From the NCBI GenBank assembly GCA_015486915.1, contig WFQS01000272.1, positions 1 through 7,373 on the forward strand: DNA of 7,373 bases, written 5' to 3'. This document shows, in pieces, positions 1 to 6,036 of the stretch. The first letter of the stretch is position 1; the number at the start of each line of letters is the position of its first letter. The translations under genes were made by a program, and so were the position numbers. The notes under the pieces are model-generated. The model ran no database searches and was not told where the DNA came from. It was given only the letters and a program-made list of their open reading frames with translations. Origin of the DNA: Desulfobacteraceae bacterium. GTDB lineage: Bacteria; Desulfobacterota; Desulfobacteria; Desulfobacterales; Desulfobacteraceae.

Positions 1-22
1 CTATTATTCTGCTCTCCTTTTT

Positions 23-160
23 TTATAACTGCCACGAGGCAGAACTGGTGATCTCAGACTGCCTCCAAGAATCAAAGATTCTGACGAATATAGGGTCGAA
101 GACGCGAAGCCAACTCTTATTCTTAAAGGAACTTAGCAGGAGTTTCATATAAACGGCCAT
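23..160 (-). CDS. Possible 45-residue small ORF inside repeat-like segment (doubtful)
   Basis: A minus-strand frame runs from ATG at 160-158 to TAA at 25-23 and encodes 45 residues. An internal ATG at 148-146 would give 41. The peptide is basic and aromatic, with three tryptophans, and has no recognisable domain, signal peptide or clear membrane helix. No Shine-Dalgarno sequence precedes either ATG, and an in-frame TAA lies 12 bases upstream of the first. It begins and ends in the two copies of the direct repeat, so it more likely reflects the composition of a repeat element than a real gene. I do not recognise it, and expression is unsupported. Confidence 0.15.
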   Translation of the reverse strand: MAVYMKLLLSSFKNKSWLRVFDPIFVRIFDSWRQSEITSSASWQL

Positions 161-165
161 GAGGC
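24..165. repeat. Degenerate direct repeat with hairpin-forming cores, two copies
   Basis: Two copies of a 17-18 base unit lie at 24-40 (TATAACTGCCACGAGGC) and 148-165 (TATAAACGGCCATGAGGC). They differ by one indel and two or three substitutions. Each core is a near-palindrome, GCC-AYGA-GGC, able to fold into a hairpin with a four-base loop (stem 29-33/38-42 in the first copy, 155-158/163-166 in the second). The copies flank about 107 bases and lie near the two ends of a minus-strand reading frame at 23-160. This is seen directly in the sequence. That it marks a dispersed repeat or a small mobile element remnant is inference. Confidence 0.45.
29..82. other. Mutually exclusive hairpins plus a third stem-loop
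   Basis: The segment CTGCC (29-33) pairs with GGCAG (38-42) around an ACGA loop. GAGGCAG (36-42) can instead pair with CTGCCTC (59-65) around a 16-base loop, so the two helices compete for the same bases. A third perfect six-pair stem, AGAATC (68-73) with GATTCT (77-82), follows directly. Such packing is typical of structured RNA or of repeat elements; the strand that would be transcribed is unknown. There is no T-tract after any stem on the plus strand, so none is an intrinsic terminator for that strand. It matches no riboswitch class I can name. Confidence 0.35.
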
Positions 166-304
166 CAGGCTGTTAAAAAACAAACCCTGGAAAATCAATA
201 GTTATCCTGATTTTTTAGTCAGCTGTTTGGCCTTTATCCATAAAGCTGACCAGCTGAAAATTGAATTACTACAGATAAAGGGCTTTAAAGCTGATGATAA
301 ATAA
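137..304 (+). pseudogene. Start-less open frame ending in prfA start; possible C-terminal gene remnant
   Basis: After a TAG at 134-136, a plus-strand frame stays open to the TAA at 302-304 (55 codons). It overlaps the prfA start by 11 bases. It contains no in-frame ATG or GTG; the only usual alternative start is TTG at 227, with no ribosome binding site. The last 40 or so residues look protein-like, with a hydrophobic stretch followed by a Lys-rich end (ending GFKADDK), but I recognise no family. One reading is the 3' end of the gene that formerly preceded prfA, cut off by the repeat-like segment at 1-172. The alternative is chance openness in AT-rich DNA. An inverted repeat, GTCAGCT (218-224) and AGCTGAC (244-250), lies within it. 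Confidence 0.2.
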
Positions 305-1358
305 ACTGCAGGGAATAAAAGAACATTATATAAAACTTGAGCATCTTTTAAGTGATCCCGCCGTTATCAACAACAGAACTGAATATCAGAAATACCTTAA
401 AGAACACGGAGAGATGACGCGACTTGTTTCTCTTTTTACCGATTATCAGCAGGTTATTGAAGATATTGAAGATTCAAAAGACCTTTTAAAGGACAGTGAT
501 CCCGATATCAGGGAGATGGCAAAGGATGAAATAAACACACTTTCAGCCCGTAAAAATAAGCTTGAATCCCAGCTAAAACTTCAGCTCATGCCAAAGGACT
601 CAAGGGATGATAAAAATGTAATTCTTGAGATCAGGGCAGGAACCGGAGGGGAGGAAGCAGGCCTTTTTGCCGGAGATCTTTTCAGAATGTACTCAAGATA
701 TGCTGAAACCAAGGGCTGGAAAATTGATATCATTGAAAGCAATCCCTCAAGTGCAGGAGGGTTCAAGGAAATCATATCCATGGTTCAGGGGAAAGGCGCA
801 TTCAGCAGCCTTAAATTTGAAAGCGGCACCCATCGTGTGCAGAGAGTTCCTGAAACTGAGGCCCAGGGAAGGGTTCACACTTCTGCAGTAACCGTTGCAG
901 TTCTCCCCGAGGCAAAGGATGTTGAGCTTGAATTAAATCCAAACGAAATAAAAGTGGATGTATTCAGGTCATCCGGGCCCGGCGGCCAGTCCGTTAACAC
1001 AACGGATTCTGCTGTACGTCTCACACATCTTCCGACAGGGATCATTGCAACATGCCAGGATGAAAAATCCCAGATAAAAAACAAAATCCAGGCCATGAAG
1101 GTGCTTAAAGCACGTATTTATGATGCCATGGTTAAAAAGCAGGAGGCTGAAAGATCTGCCCAGAGGAAGGATCAGGTTGGAACAGGAGATAGAAGCGGCA
1201 GGATCAGGACTTATAATTTCCCCCAGGGCAGAATGACAGATCACAGGATAGGACTCACTCTCTACAAGTTAGACAGCATTATGGACGGCGACATACAGCC
1301 GATTATTGACGAACTGAAAACCTATTACCAGGCCCAGGCTTTAAAAGAGTCTGATTAA
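294..1358 (+). CDS. prfA: Peptide chain release factor 1 (RF1)
   Basis: This cytoplasmic class I release factor recognises UAA and UAG stop codons in the ribosomal A site and triggers hydrolysis of peptidyl-tRNA. The 354-residue product is of normal length. Seen in the translation: an N-terminal helical region (about 1-100), the GTGGEEA segment (116-122), a stop-codon reading motif PET (186-188) fitting the RF1 PxT type rather than the RF2 SPF type, and the universal GGQ loop at 230-232 within [17 protein letters not shown]. The C-terminal core ends at about residue 340. The ATG at 294 gives the expected start (MINKL); its ribosome binding site is weak (AAGGG at 278-282, 11 bases away). The next gene, prmC, encodes the enzyme that methylates Gln232, so the pair is a functional unit. 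No clear promoter was seen upstream. Confidence 0.98.
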   Translation: MINKLQGIKEHYIKLEHLLSDPAVINNRTEYQKYLKEHGEMTRLVSLFTDYQQVIEDIEDSKDLLKDSDPDIREMAKDEINTLSARKNKLESQLKLQLMPKDSRDDKNVILEIRAGTGGEEAGLFAGDLFRMYSRYAETKGWKIDIIESNPSSAGGFKEIISMVQGKGAFSSLKFESGTHRVQRVPETEAQGRVHTSAVTVAVLPEAKDVELELNPNEIKVDVFRSSGPGGQSVNTTDSAVRLTHLPTGIIATCQDEKSQIKNKIQAMKVLKARIYDAMVKKQEAERSAQRKDQVGTGDRSGRIRTYNFPQGRMTDHRIGLTLYKLDSIMDGDIQPIIDELKTYYQAQALKESD

Positions 1359-1367
1359 ACCTTACCC

Positions 1368-2276
1368 ATGCCATCCGATGCATCAGATAACAGCTCTCCG
1401 CCATGGACAATCCTGAAAGTTCTTAACTGGACAGAATCTTATTTTAAATCATTTAAAATAGACAGCCCGAGACTTGCATCTGAAATACTTCTATGCAACT
1501 GCCTTGATATAAAAAGGCTTGATCTTTACCTTCAATACGATCGCCCTTTAGACAAAAAAGAACTTACCTCTTACAGAAAACTTATCTTAAGGAGAGCGCA
1601 AAGGGAACCGGTGGCATATATTACAGGGAACAAAGGGTTCTGGGAATCCGAATTTTCAGTAAATCCAAGTGTTTTAATTCCACGACCTGATACCGAGGTT
1701 CTTGTTGAGACAAGCCTTGATATTTTAAGTAGATCAGAAAACAAAAATAAAACACTCAAAATCCTTGAGCTTGGTGCGGGATCCGGTGCTGTTATCATAT
1801 CCCTTGCAGGAGCCCGGCCTTCCAATTCTTATTTTGCCATTGATATTTCACCTGCTGCAGCAGAGGCAACAGCCTGTAATGCCATAAATATTCTTAAAGA
1901 GTCTAAACTCTTTATTATTGTCGGGTCATGGTTCTCTCCGCTGAAAAACAGGCAGAATTTTGATCTCATTGTCTCAAACCCCCCCTATATTCCATCAAAA
2001 GAGATTGACACCCTTCAACCTGAAATAAGAAGATACGAGCCCAGGCTTGCACTTGACGGTGGAGAAGACGGACTTAATTCCATCAGAGAAATTATTGCCC
2101 ATGCATGGAAATTTCTTAATCCCGGTGGATTCCTGCTTCTCGAAACCGGCTGTGACCAGAAAAAGGATGTCGAAAAAATAGCAGGGGATTATGCATCGTA
2201 TGCTTCCGTAAAATACATAAAGGATTACTCAGGCCATGACCGGGTTGCCGTGTTAAAGGTAAAAGAGTTTTCTTGA
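1368..2276 (+). CDS. prmC: Release factor glutamine methyltransferase
   Basis: PrmC (HemK) uses S-adenosylmethionine to N5-methylate the glutamine of the GGQ motif in RF1 and RF2, which speeds peptide release. The 302-residue product has an N-terminal helical domain (about 13-85) that binds the release factor. A Rossmann-type methyltransferase domain follows. Visible motifs are PRPDTE (105-110), the SAM-binding ELGAGSGA (134-141), and the catalytic NPPY (204-207), which positions the target amide. The family hallmark EPRLALDGGEDGL (224-236) is also present. It starts 9 bases after prfA. No good Shine-Dalgarno sequence precedes the ATG, so coupling to prfA translation is likely. The N-terminus is about 10 residues longer than the conserved WTILK start, but there is no better in-frame start codon. 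Confidence 0.97.
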   Translation: MPSDASDNSSPPWTILKVLNWTESYFKSFKIDSPRLASEILLCNCLDIKRLDLYLQYDRPLDKKELTSYRKLILRRAQREPVAYITGNKGFWESEFSVNPSVLIPRPDTEVLVETSLDILSRSENKNKTLKILELGAGSGAVIISLAGARPSNSYFAIDISPAAAEATACNAINILKESKLFIIVGSWFSPLKNRQNFDLIVSNPPYIPSKEIDTLQPEIRRYEPRLALDGGEDGLNSIREIIAHAWKFLNPGGFLLLETGCDQKKDVEKIAGDYASYASVKYIKDYSGHDRVAVLKVKEFS

Positions 2277-2283
2277 AAAAAAA

Positions 2284-2313
2284 ATTGCCAAAAAAAAGAG
2301 ATTGCGAAAAAAA
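2284..2313 (+). repeat. Tandem ATTGC[C/G]-A-tract repeat upstream of rpsB
   Basis: The 13-base unit ATTGCSAAAAAAA occurs at 2284-2296 and 2301-2313, a period of 17 bases. A nine-base A-run (2276-2284) precedes it, so three A-runs of nine, eight and seven bases sit in 38 bases, immediately upstream of and within the candidate rpsB promoter. A-tracts in this position can act as UP elements for the RNA polymerase alpha subunit or as bent DNA. The repeat is seen directly; the regulatory role is inferred. Confidence 0.45.
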
Positions 2314-2330
2314 GCAGTCTCTGATATATA
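2302..2330 (+). promoter_or_regulatory. Candidate sigma70 promoter for rpsB operon
   Basis: TTGCGA (2302-2307) as -35 and TATATA (2325-2330) as -10 are separated by exactly 17 bases, and A-tracts lie directly upstream. Each hexamer matches the consensus at four of six positions. Transcription would begin near 2337 and yield a leader of nearly 150 bases before rpsB. A weaker alternative -10 (TACAAT, 2359-2364) lacks a good -35. The location between prmC and the large operon fits a promoter, but the call rests on sequence pattern only. Confidence 0.5.
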
Positions 2331-2371
2331 TCACAAGTTTTGCAGTATATGAAAGTTTTTACAATCACTCA

Positions 2372-2449
2372 CATTCCCTGACCCGTTGTCAGGGTGCTTT
2401 TTTTACCGGAACTTGCGGGAAAAAGTCTGCATCGGGGATGACAGGAATG
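2372..2449 (+). promoter_or_regulatory. Alternative pairing in the rpsB leader that competes with the terminator
   Basis: CATTCC (2372-2377) and TG (2379-2380) can pair with CA-GGAATG (2442-2449), leaving one bulged C at 2378. This would use bases of the left arm of the terminator stem, so the two folds exclude each other. The downstream arm is made after the terminator, so classical kinetic antitermination is not implied. A protein-stabilised leader fold, for example one bound by S2, is possible but speculative. Confidence 0.2.
2376..2404 (+). terminator. Intrinsic terminator, between prmC and rpsB
   Basis: A perfect seven-pair stem, CCCTGAC (2376-2382) with GTCAGGG (2388-2394), closes a five-base loop. 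After TGC it is followed by seven T residues (2398-2404), the layout of a rho-independent terminator. It would end the prfA-prmC transcript about 100 bases after the prmC stop codon. It also lies downstream of the best rpsB promoter candidate, so it could instead serve as an attenuator in the rpsB leader. Confidence 0.75.
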
Positions 2450-2463
2450 GTGGAAAAACCATT
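2446..2463 (+). promoter_or_regulatory. Hairpin just upstream of the rpsB ribosome binding site
   Basis: AATGGT (2446-2451) and ACCATT (2458-2463) form a six-pair stem around a GGAAAA loop. It ends 11 bases before the rpsB Shine-Dalgarno sequence (GGAG, 2475-2478). It shares bases with the alternative pairing at 2442-2449, so the leader can fold in more than one way. Possible role: translational control of rpsB by its product, as occurs in other bacteria with unrelated-looking leaders. That role is inference. Confidence 0.3.
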
Positions 2464-2484
2464 TAAGTAATTATGGAGAAAAGT

Positions 2485-3354
2485 ATGGCTTACGTTACAA
2501 TCAGGGAACTCCTTGAAGCAGGAGTTCATTTCGGGCATCAGACAAGACGCTGGAATCCAAAAATGAAAAGGTATATTTTTGGTGCAAGAAACGGTATTTA
2601 TATCATTGACCTCCAGCAGACAGTTAAAATGTTCAGAACGGCATATGATTTTATTGTCAAAACAGCGGCAGAGGGAAAAAGTGTCCTTTTTGTAGGCACA
2701 AAAAAACAGGCCAGCGAATCGATTTATGAGGAAGCAAACCGCGCTGAACAATTTTATGTTCAGAACAGGTGGCTTGGCGGGATGCTTACAAATTTTCAGA
2801 CAATCAAAAAAACAATTGATCGTTTTGATTACCTTACCACCATTGAGAATGACGGTACAATAGAAAATTATCCTAAAAAAGAACGCCTTAAAATGGGAAA
2901 AGAGAAAATCAAACTTGAATCGGATATTGGTGGAATCAGCAAGATGAAGTCCCTGCCCGGTGCAATTTTTGTCATTGACCCAAAGAATGAGGCCATTGCC
3001 GTACGTGAAGGAAAAAGGCTTGGCATACCAATTGTTGCAGTTGTTGATACAAACTGCGACCCCGATGACATAGATTATGTCATTCCGGGAAATGATGACG
3101 CTATCAGGTCAATCCGCCTTTTTGCATCAAAGGTTGCAGATGCCTGTATTGAAGGCAGAGAATTATTCGAAGAAAAACAGCAGGCCGGATCTGATAAAAA
3201 AGAAGCAGAAACAAAAGCCAAAGAAACGCAAGAAACTGCTGCTGCGCCGGCAGGTGTTGAAAGAACAATTGTTTCCGATGGTTCAGATGGCCCTGTGGTT
3301 GAAAAAATAAGAAGAAAAACAGTTTCAGTTGACTCAAAAACTCAAGCAAAATAA
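2485..3354 (+). CDS. rpsB: 30S ribosomal protein S2
   Basis: S2 is a late-assembling small-subunit protein that sits between the head and body of the 30S subunit and is needed for S1 binding. The start at 2485 gives [13 protein letters not shown] and places GGAG (2475-2478) six bases upstream. The earlier in-frame ATG at 2473 overlaps that site and would add four residues with no family match. The product is 289 residues. Conserved blocks include [15 protein letters not shown] (13-27), the coiled-coil region around 105-150, and [14 protein letters not shown] (181-194). Residues from about 230 to the end form a charged Lys/Glu/Ala/Gln-rich tail, making it nearly 50 residues longer than E. coli S2 (241). 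First gene of the long operon; tsf follows 12 bases later. Confidence 0.98.
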   Translation: MAYVTIRELLEAGVHFGHQTRRWNPKMKRYIFGARNGIYIIDLQQTVKMFRTAYDFIVKTAAEGKSVLFVGTKKQASESIYEEANRAEQFYVQNRWLGGMLTNFQTIKKTIDRFDYLTTIENDGTIENYPKKERLKMGKEKIKLESDIGGISKMKSLPGAIFVIDPKNEAIAVREGKRLGIPIVAVVDTNCDPDDIDYVIPGNDDAIRSIRLFASKVADACIEGRELFEEKQQAGSDKKEAETKAKETQETAAAPAGVERTIVSDGSDGPVVEKIRRKTVSVDSKTQAK

Positions 3355-3358
3355 GGAG
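3353..3358 (+). promoter_or_regulatory. Ribosome binding site of tsf, overlapping the rpsB stop
   Basis: AAGGAG lies eight bases before the tsf ATG and shares two bases with the TAA of rpsB. It is the strongest Shine-Dalgarno sequence in the window, consistent with the high EF-Ts output needed. Confidence 0.85.
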
Positions 3359-3366
3359 TATTATAA

Positions 3367-3963
3367 ATGGCTGAAATAACAGCATCAATGGTAAAAGAAC
3401 TTCGCGGCCGGACAGGCTCAGGAATCATGGACTGTAAAAGAGCATTGGCTGAGACAGACGGAGATCTGGAAAAAGCACTTGATTTTTTAAGAAAAAAAGG
3501 ACTTGCAAAGGCTCAGAAAAGAGCTGGAAGGGCAACTTCCGAGGGCCTTATCTATTCATATATTCACACCGGGGGCAAACTCGGTGTACTTGTTGAGATA
3601 AACTGCGAATCTGATTTTGTTGCAAAAACAGATGATTTCCTTGAGTTTACCAAAAATATTGCAATGCATATTGCCGCTGCAAATCCTGCAGGCCTCAATC
3701 CCGAAGATATCCCTGAAGAAGTTGTAAATAAAGAAAGAGAAATTTATCGTTCCCTTGCCATTGAACAGGGTAAACCTGAAAAAATCTTAGATAAAATAGT
3801 GGAAGGCCAGGTGCAGAAATTTTTTAAGGATTCATGTCTGTTAAGCCAGGCATATATCAGGGATCCCAAAAAGAGCATTTCTGATATAACAACCGAAGCA
3901 ATTGCTAAAATTGGTGAAAATATCCAGATCAAAAGATTTGTACGCTTTCAGTTGGGAGAATAG
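3367..3963 (+). CDS. tsf: Elongation factor Ts, short form
   Basis: EF-Ts is the guanine nucleotide exchange factor that releases GDP from EF-Tu so it can reload with GTP and aminoacyl-tRNA. The 198-residue product has the N-terminal UBA-like domain (about 1-55; [17 protein letters not shown] at 17-33). The EF-Tu-contacting core carries [12 protein letters not shown] (80-91), where SDFV replaces the E. coli TDFV. A single C-terminal core repeat ends in [16 protein letters not shown] (158-173). It is much shorter than E. coli EF-Ts (283) and close to the Thermus type, which lacks the second core subdomain and coiled-coil insert and is thought to act as a dimer. It is complete, not truncated. 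pyrH starts four bases after its stop. Confidence 0.97.
   Translation: MAEITASMVKELRGRTGSGIMDCKRALAETDGDLEKALDFLRKKGLAKAQKRAGRATSEGLIYSYIHTGGKLGVLVEINCESDFVAKTDDFLEFTKNIAMHIAAANPAGLNPEDIPEEVVNKEREIYRSLAIEQGKPEKILDKIVEGQVQKFFKDSCLLSQAYIRDPKKSISDITTEAIAKIGENIQIKRFVRFQLGE
3954..3958 (+). promoter_or_regulatory. Ribosome binding site deciding the pyrH TTG start
   Basis: GGGAG at the very end of tsf lies nine bases before TTG at 3968. The next in-frame ATG (4004) has only GGAAGA some 18 bases away, and the upstream ATG (3902) is deep inside tsf. The site therefore supports TTG as the start. Confidence 0.7.
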
Positions 3964-3967
3964 ACCT

Positions 3968-4696
3968 TTGAATAACAGCGGAAGACCTGAATTTAAACGC
4001 ATAATGATCAAGCTGAGCGGCGAAGCCCTCATGGGTGACCAGGGCTTTGGAATAGAACCTGAAATGATCAAATATGTTGCTGCAGAAGTTGCCGCGGTTC
4101 ATGAAATGGGTATCCAGGTCTCCGTTGTTGTTGGAGGAGGTAATATATTCAGGGGAATTGCCGGCAGTTCTGCAGGAATGGACAGATCTGCAGCGGATAA
4201 CATGGGAATGCTTGCCACGGTTATCAACAGCCTTGCACTTTCCGATGCCATGGAAAAAAAAGGAATTGCAACAAGGGTGCAGTCTGCAATTTCAATGAAC
4301 GAAATTGCAGAACCTTTTATCCGCAGAAAAGCTGAAAGACATCTTGAAAAAGGCAGGGCAGTTATTTTTGCTGCAGGCACGGGAAACCCGTACTTTACAA
4401 CTGATACAGCTGCAGTTCTCAGGGCACAGGAAATTCATGCTGAAATACTGTTTAAGGCAACCCAGGTTGACGGAGTCTATGACATGGACCCGGCAGTACA
4501 CAAAGAGGCTGCTTTTATTAAAAGAATTTCATATATGGAGGTTCTTGAACAGCAGCTTCACGTCATGGACATGACTGCAATTTCCCTTGCAATGGACAAT
4601 GACCTTCCACTTCATGTGTTTAATCTCCACACAAAGGGAAATATCGCACGGGCTGTCTGCGGAGAGGCAATAGGTACAAGAATTTATAATAATTAA
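3968..4696 (+). CDS. pyrH: UMP kinase
   Basis: PyrH phosphorylates UMP to UDP with ATP in pyrimidine nucleotide synthesis. It is a hexameric enzyme of the amino-acid-kinase fold, usually controlled by UTP and GTP. With the TTG start the product is 242 residues, the normal family length. Motifs seen: [15 protein letters not shown] (10-24), the glycine-rich [11 protein letters not shown] (53-63), the UMP-binding [21 protein letters not shown] region (71-91), [15 protein letters not shown] (135-149) and the ATP-binding [13 protein letters not shown] (163-175). An ATG at 4004 would cut into the conserved first strand and is unlikely. It sits between tsf and frr as in very many bacteria, four bases after tsf and one base ahead of an alternative frr start. 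Confidence 0.96.
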   Translation: MNNSGRPEFKRIMIKLSGEALMGDQGFGIEPEMIKYVAAEVAAVHEMGIQVSVVVGGGNIFRGIAGSSAGMDRSAADNMGMLATVINSLALSDAMEKKGIATRVQSAISMNEIAEPFIRRKAERHLEKGRAVIFAAGTGNPYFTTDTAAVLRAQEIHAEILFKATQVDGVYDMDPAVHKEAAFIKRISYMEVLEQQLHVMDMTAISLAMDNDLPLHVFNLHTKGNIARAVCGEAIGTRIYNN

Positions 4697-4700
4697 GGTG
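4695..4700 (+). promoter_or_regulatory. Ribosome binding site of frr
   Basis: AAGGTG overlaps the pyrH stop codon (TAA, 4694-4696) and lies six bases before ATG at 4707. It argues for that ATG over the GTG at 4698, which is itself part of this site. Confidence 0.65.
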
Positions 4701-4706
4701 AATCTT

Positions 4707-5264
4707 ATGATTGATACAATTTACCAGGAAACAAAGGACAGGATGAATAAATCTGTTCAGGCCCTTGAAAAGGAAATGAGCAGAGTGCGTACAGGTAGAG
4801 CTTCTCTTTCAATACTTGACCCGGTAAAAGTTGATTACTACGGGACATTAACTCCTTTAAACCAGATGGCTTCCATATCAGTGCCTGAAAGCAGGCTTAT
4901 CACAGTACAGCCATGGGATGTAAGCGCAATAAAAGAGGTTGAAAAGGGTATTCTCAAAGCAAATCTTGGGCTGACCCCGGCAAGTGATGGAAAAATTATA
5001 AGGATACCCATCCCTCCGCTTACAGAGGATAGAAGAAAAGAAATAGCAAAGCAGGTTCACAAGTCATGTGAAGATTATAAAGTAGCCCTGAGAAATATCA
5101 GAAGAGATTCCAACAATGAGCTTAAATCTCTGCAGAAAGGCGGAGATATCTCCGAAGATGATAATTTTAAGGCCCAGAAGCAGGTCCAGGACGTTACGAA
5201 CGAATATATAAAAAAAATAGATGAGATCTTTGCTGCAAAGGAGAAGGAAATCCTTGAAATCTGA
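4707..5264 (+). CDS. frr: Ribosome recycling factor
   Basis: RRF works with EF-G to split the post-termination ribosome complex so that subunits can be reused. From ATG 4707 the product is 185 residues, the same length as the E. coli protein. Domain I is the long three-helix bundle (about 1-29 and 105-185) and domain II the small beta domain (about 30-104). Seen: SRVRTGRAS (25-33), PVKVDYYGTLTPLNQMASISVPE (39-61), IRIPIPPLTEDRRKE (98-112) and the NIRRD segment (130-134), including Arg132, which in E. coli contacts 23S rRNA. The GTG at 4698 would add three residues but falls within the ribosome binding site. The 3' end overlaps uppS by 11 bases. Confidence 0.97.
   Translation: MIDTIYQETKDRMNKSVQALEKEMSRVRTGRASLSILDPVKVDYYGTLTPLNQMASISVPESRLITVQPWDVSAIKEVEKGILKANLGLTPASDGKIIRIPIPPLTEDRRKEIAKQVHKSCEDYKVALRNIRRDSNNELKSLQKGGDISEDDNFKAQKQVQDVTNEYIKKIDEIFAAKEKEILEI
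5238..5243 (+). promoter_or_regulatory. Ribosome binding site inside frr serving uppS
   Basis: AAGGAG lies ten bases before the TTG at 5254, and a second purine run, GAAGG (5243-5247), lies six bases before it. Both are in the 3' coding end of frr, which makes TTG 5254 the likeliest uppS start and suggests coupling to frr translation. Confidence 0.55.
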
Positions 5265-6036
5265 CCCTGCGTACAGACAATTTGACTTGGATTCCGGCCT
5301 TAATCCTGACAAATTGCCCGCCCATGTTGCTATAATTATGGACGGCAATGGCAGATGGGCAAAAAAAAAATTGATGAACCGTGTAAAAGGTCATGAAAAA
5401 GGCAGCGAAACTGTCAGATCCATTGTAACTTTATCAAGAAAAATTGGAATAAGAATCCTCACTCTTTACGCCTTTTCAACGGAAAACTGGGCAAGGCCGA
5501 AAATTGAAGTTGCAGCACTGATGAATCTTTTAAAAAGGTTTCTTGTTTCAGAGCGGGACACACTTAAAAAAAATGAAATTTCTCTTAACATCATAGGGCA
5601 GAAAGACAGACTGCCTGAAGATGTCATGAAAGAACTTGACATAACAATGGAGCAGACGAAAAATAATGAAAAAATGGTTTTAAATCTTGCTTTAAGCTAT
5701 GGTGGAAGAGAAGAGATTACAAGGGCTGCAAAACAGATAGCGAAAAAGGCTGCAGAAAAAATTATTGACTGGGAATCCATCACTGAGGAAACCCTGTCTG
5801 ATCATCTTTACACAAAGGATATGCCTGACCCGGATGTTTTAATACGCACAAGTGGTGAGATGCGGTTAAGTAATTTTATGCTGTGGCAGATGGCTTATGC
5901 TGAAATTTTTATTACAGAAACTTTGTGGCCTGATTTTTCAGAACAGGAATTTATAAATATAATCAGGGATTATCAGTCCCGTGAGCGCAGATTCGGAAAA
6001 TTACCATGCTATTCAAGCGATGGATCACAGCAATAA
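5254..6036 (+). CDS. uppS: Undecaprenyl diphosphate synthase (cis-prenyltransferase)
   Basis: UppS condenses farnesyl diphosphate with eight isopentenyl diphosphates to make the C55 carrier for peptidoglycan, O-antigen and other wall polymers. From TTG 5254 the product is 260 residues (E. coli 253). It carries LPAHVAIIMDGNGRWAKK (21-38) with the catalytic Asp30 and Asn32-Gly33-Arg34. TLYAFSTENWARP (70-82), ALSYGGREEI (146-155) and DPDVLIRTSGEMRLSNFMLW (192-211), with the basic diphosphate-binding arginines, follow. Then comes AYAEIFITETLWPDF (214-228). A start at ATG 5221 would reach 44 bases into frr and add 11 residues, including a very basic stretch; it is less likely but not excluded. The C-terminus runs 14 residues past the usual RRFG end, and this tail overlaps cdsA by 31 bases. 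Confidence 0.95.
   Translation: MKSDPAYRQFDLDSGLNPDKLPAHVAIIMDGNGRWAKKKLMNRVKGHEKGSETVRSIVTLSRKIGIRILTLYAFSTENWARPKIEVAALMNLLKRFLVSERDTLKKNEISLNIIGQKDRLPEDVMKELDITMEQTKNNEKMVLNLALSYGGREEITRAAKQIAKKAAEKIIDWESITEETLSDHLYTKDMPDPDVLIRTSGEMRLSNFMLWQMAYAEIFITETLWPDFSEQEFINIIRDYQSRERRFGKLPCYSSDGSQQ

Noticed and set aside
29..42. Hairpin with ACGA loop resembling one half of a guanidine-II (mini-ykkC) riboswitch
   Set aside because: That class needs two nearby ACGR-loop hairpins. The only partner here, at 155-166, has an ATGA loop and lies more than 110 bases away, and prfA is not a guanidine-related gene.
218..250. Inverted repeat GTCAGCT/AGCTGAC as a terminator before prfA
   Set aside because: No T-tract follows it on the plus strand. 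The T-run at 211-216 precedes it, and on the minus strand that reads as A residues, so neither strand has terminator layout.
2273..2470. 65-codon plus-strand frame between prmC and rpsB, starting with TTG
   Set aside because: It runs through the candidate promoter, the terminator stem and its T-tract, has no ribosome binding site, and its lysine-rich start is only the A-tracts translated.
2389..2751. 120-codon minus-strand frame opposite the start of rpsB
   Set aside because: Mostly antisense to the conserved S2 coding sequence, with no ribosome binding site or recognisable protein features.
3367..3963. EF-Ts as a truncated gene
   Set aside because: The 198-residue form is complete, with N-terminal, core and C-terminal motifs present, and corresponds to the known short EF-Ts class.
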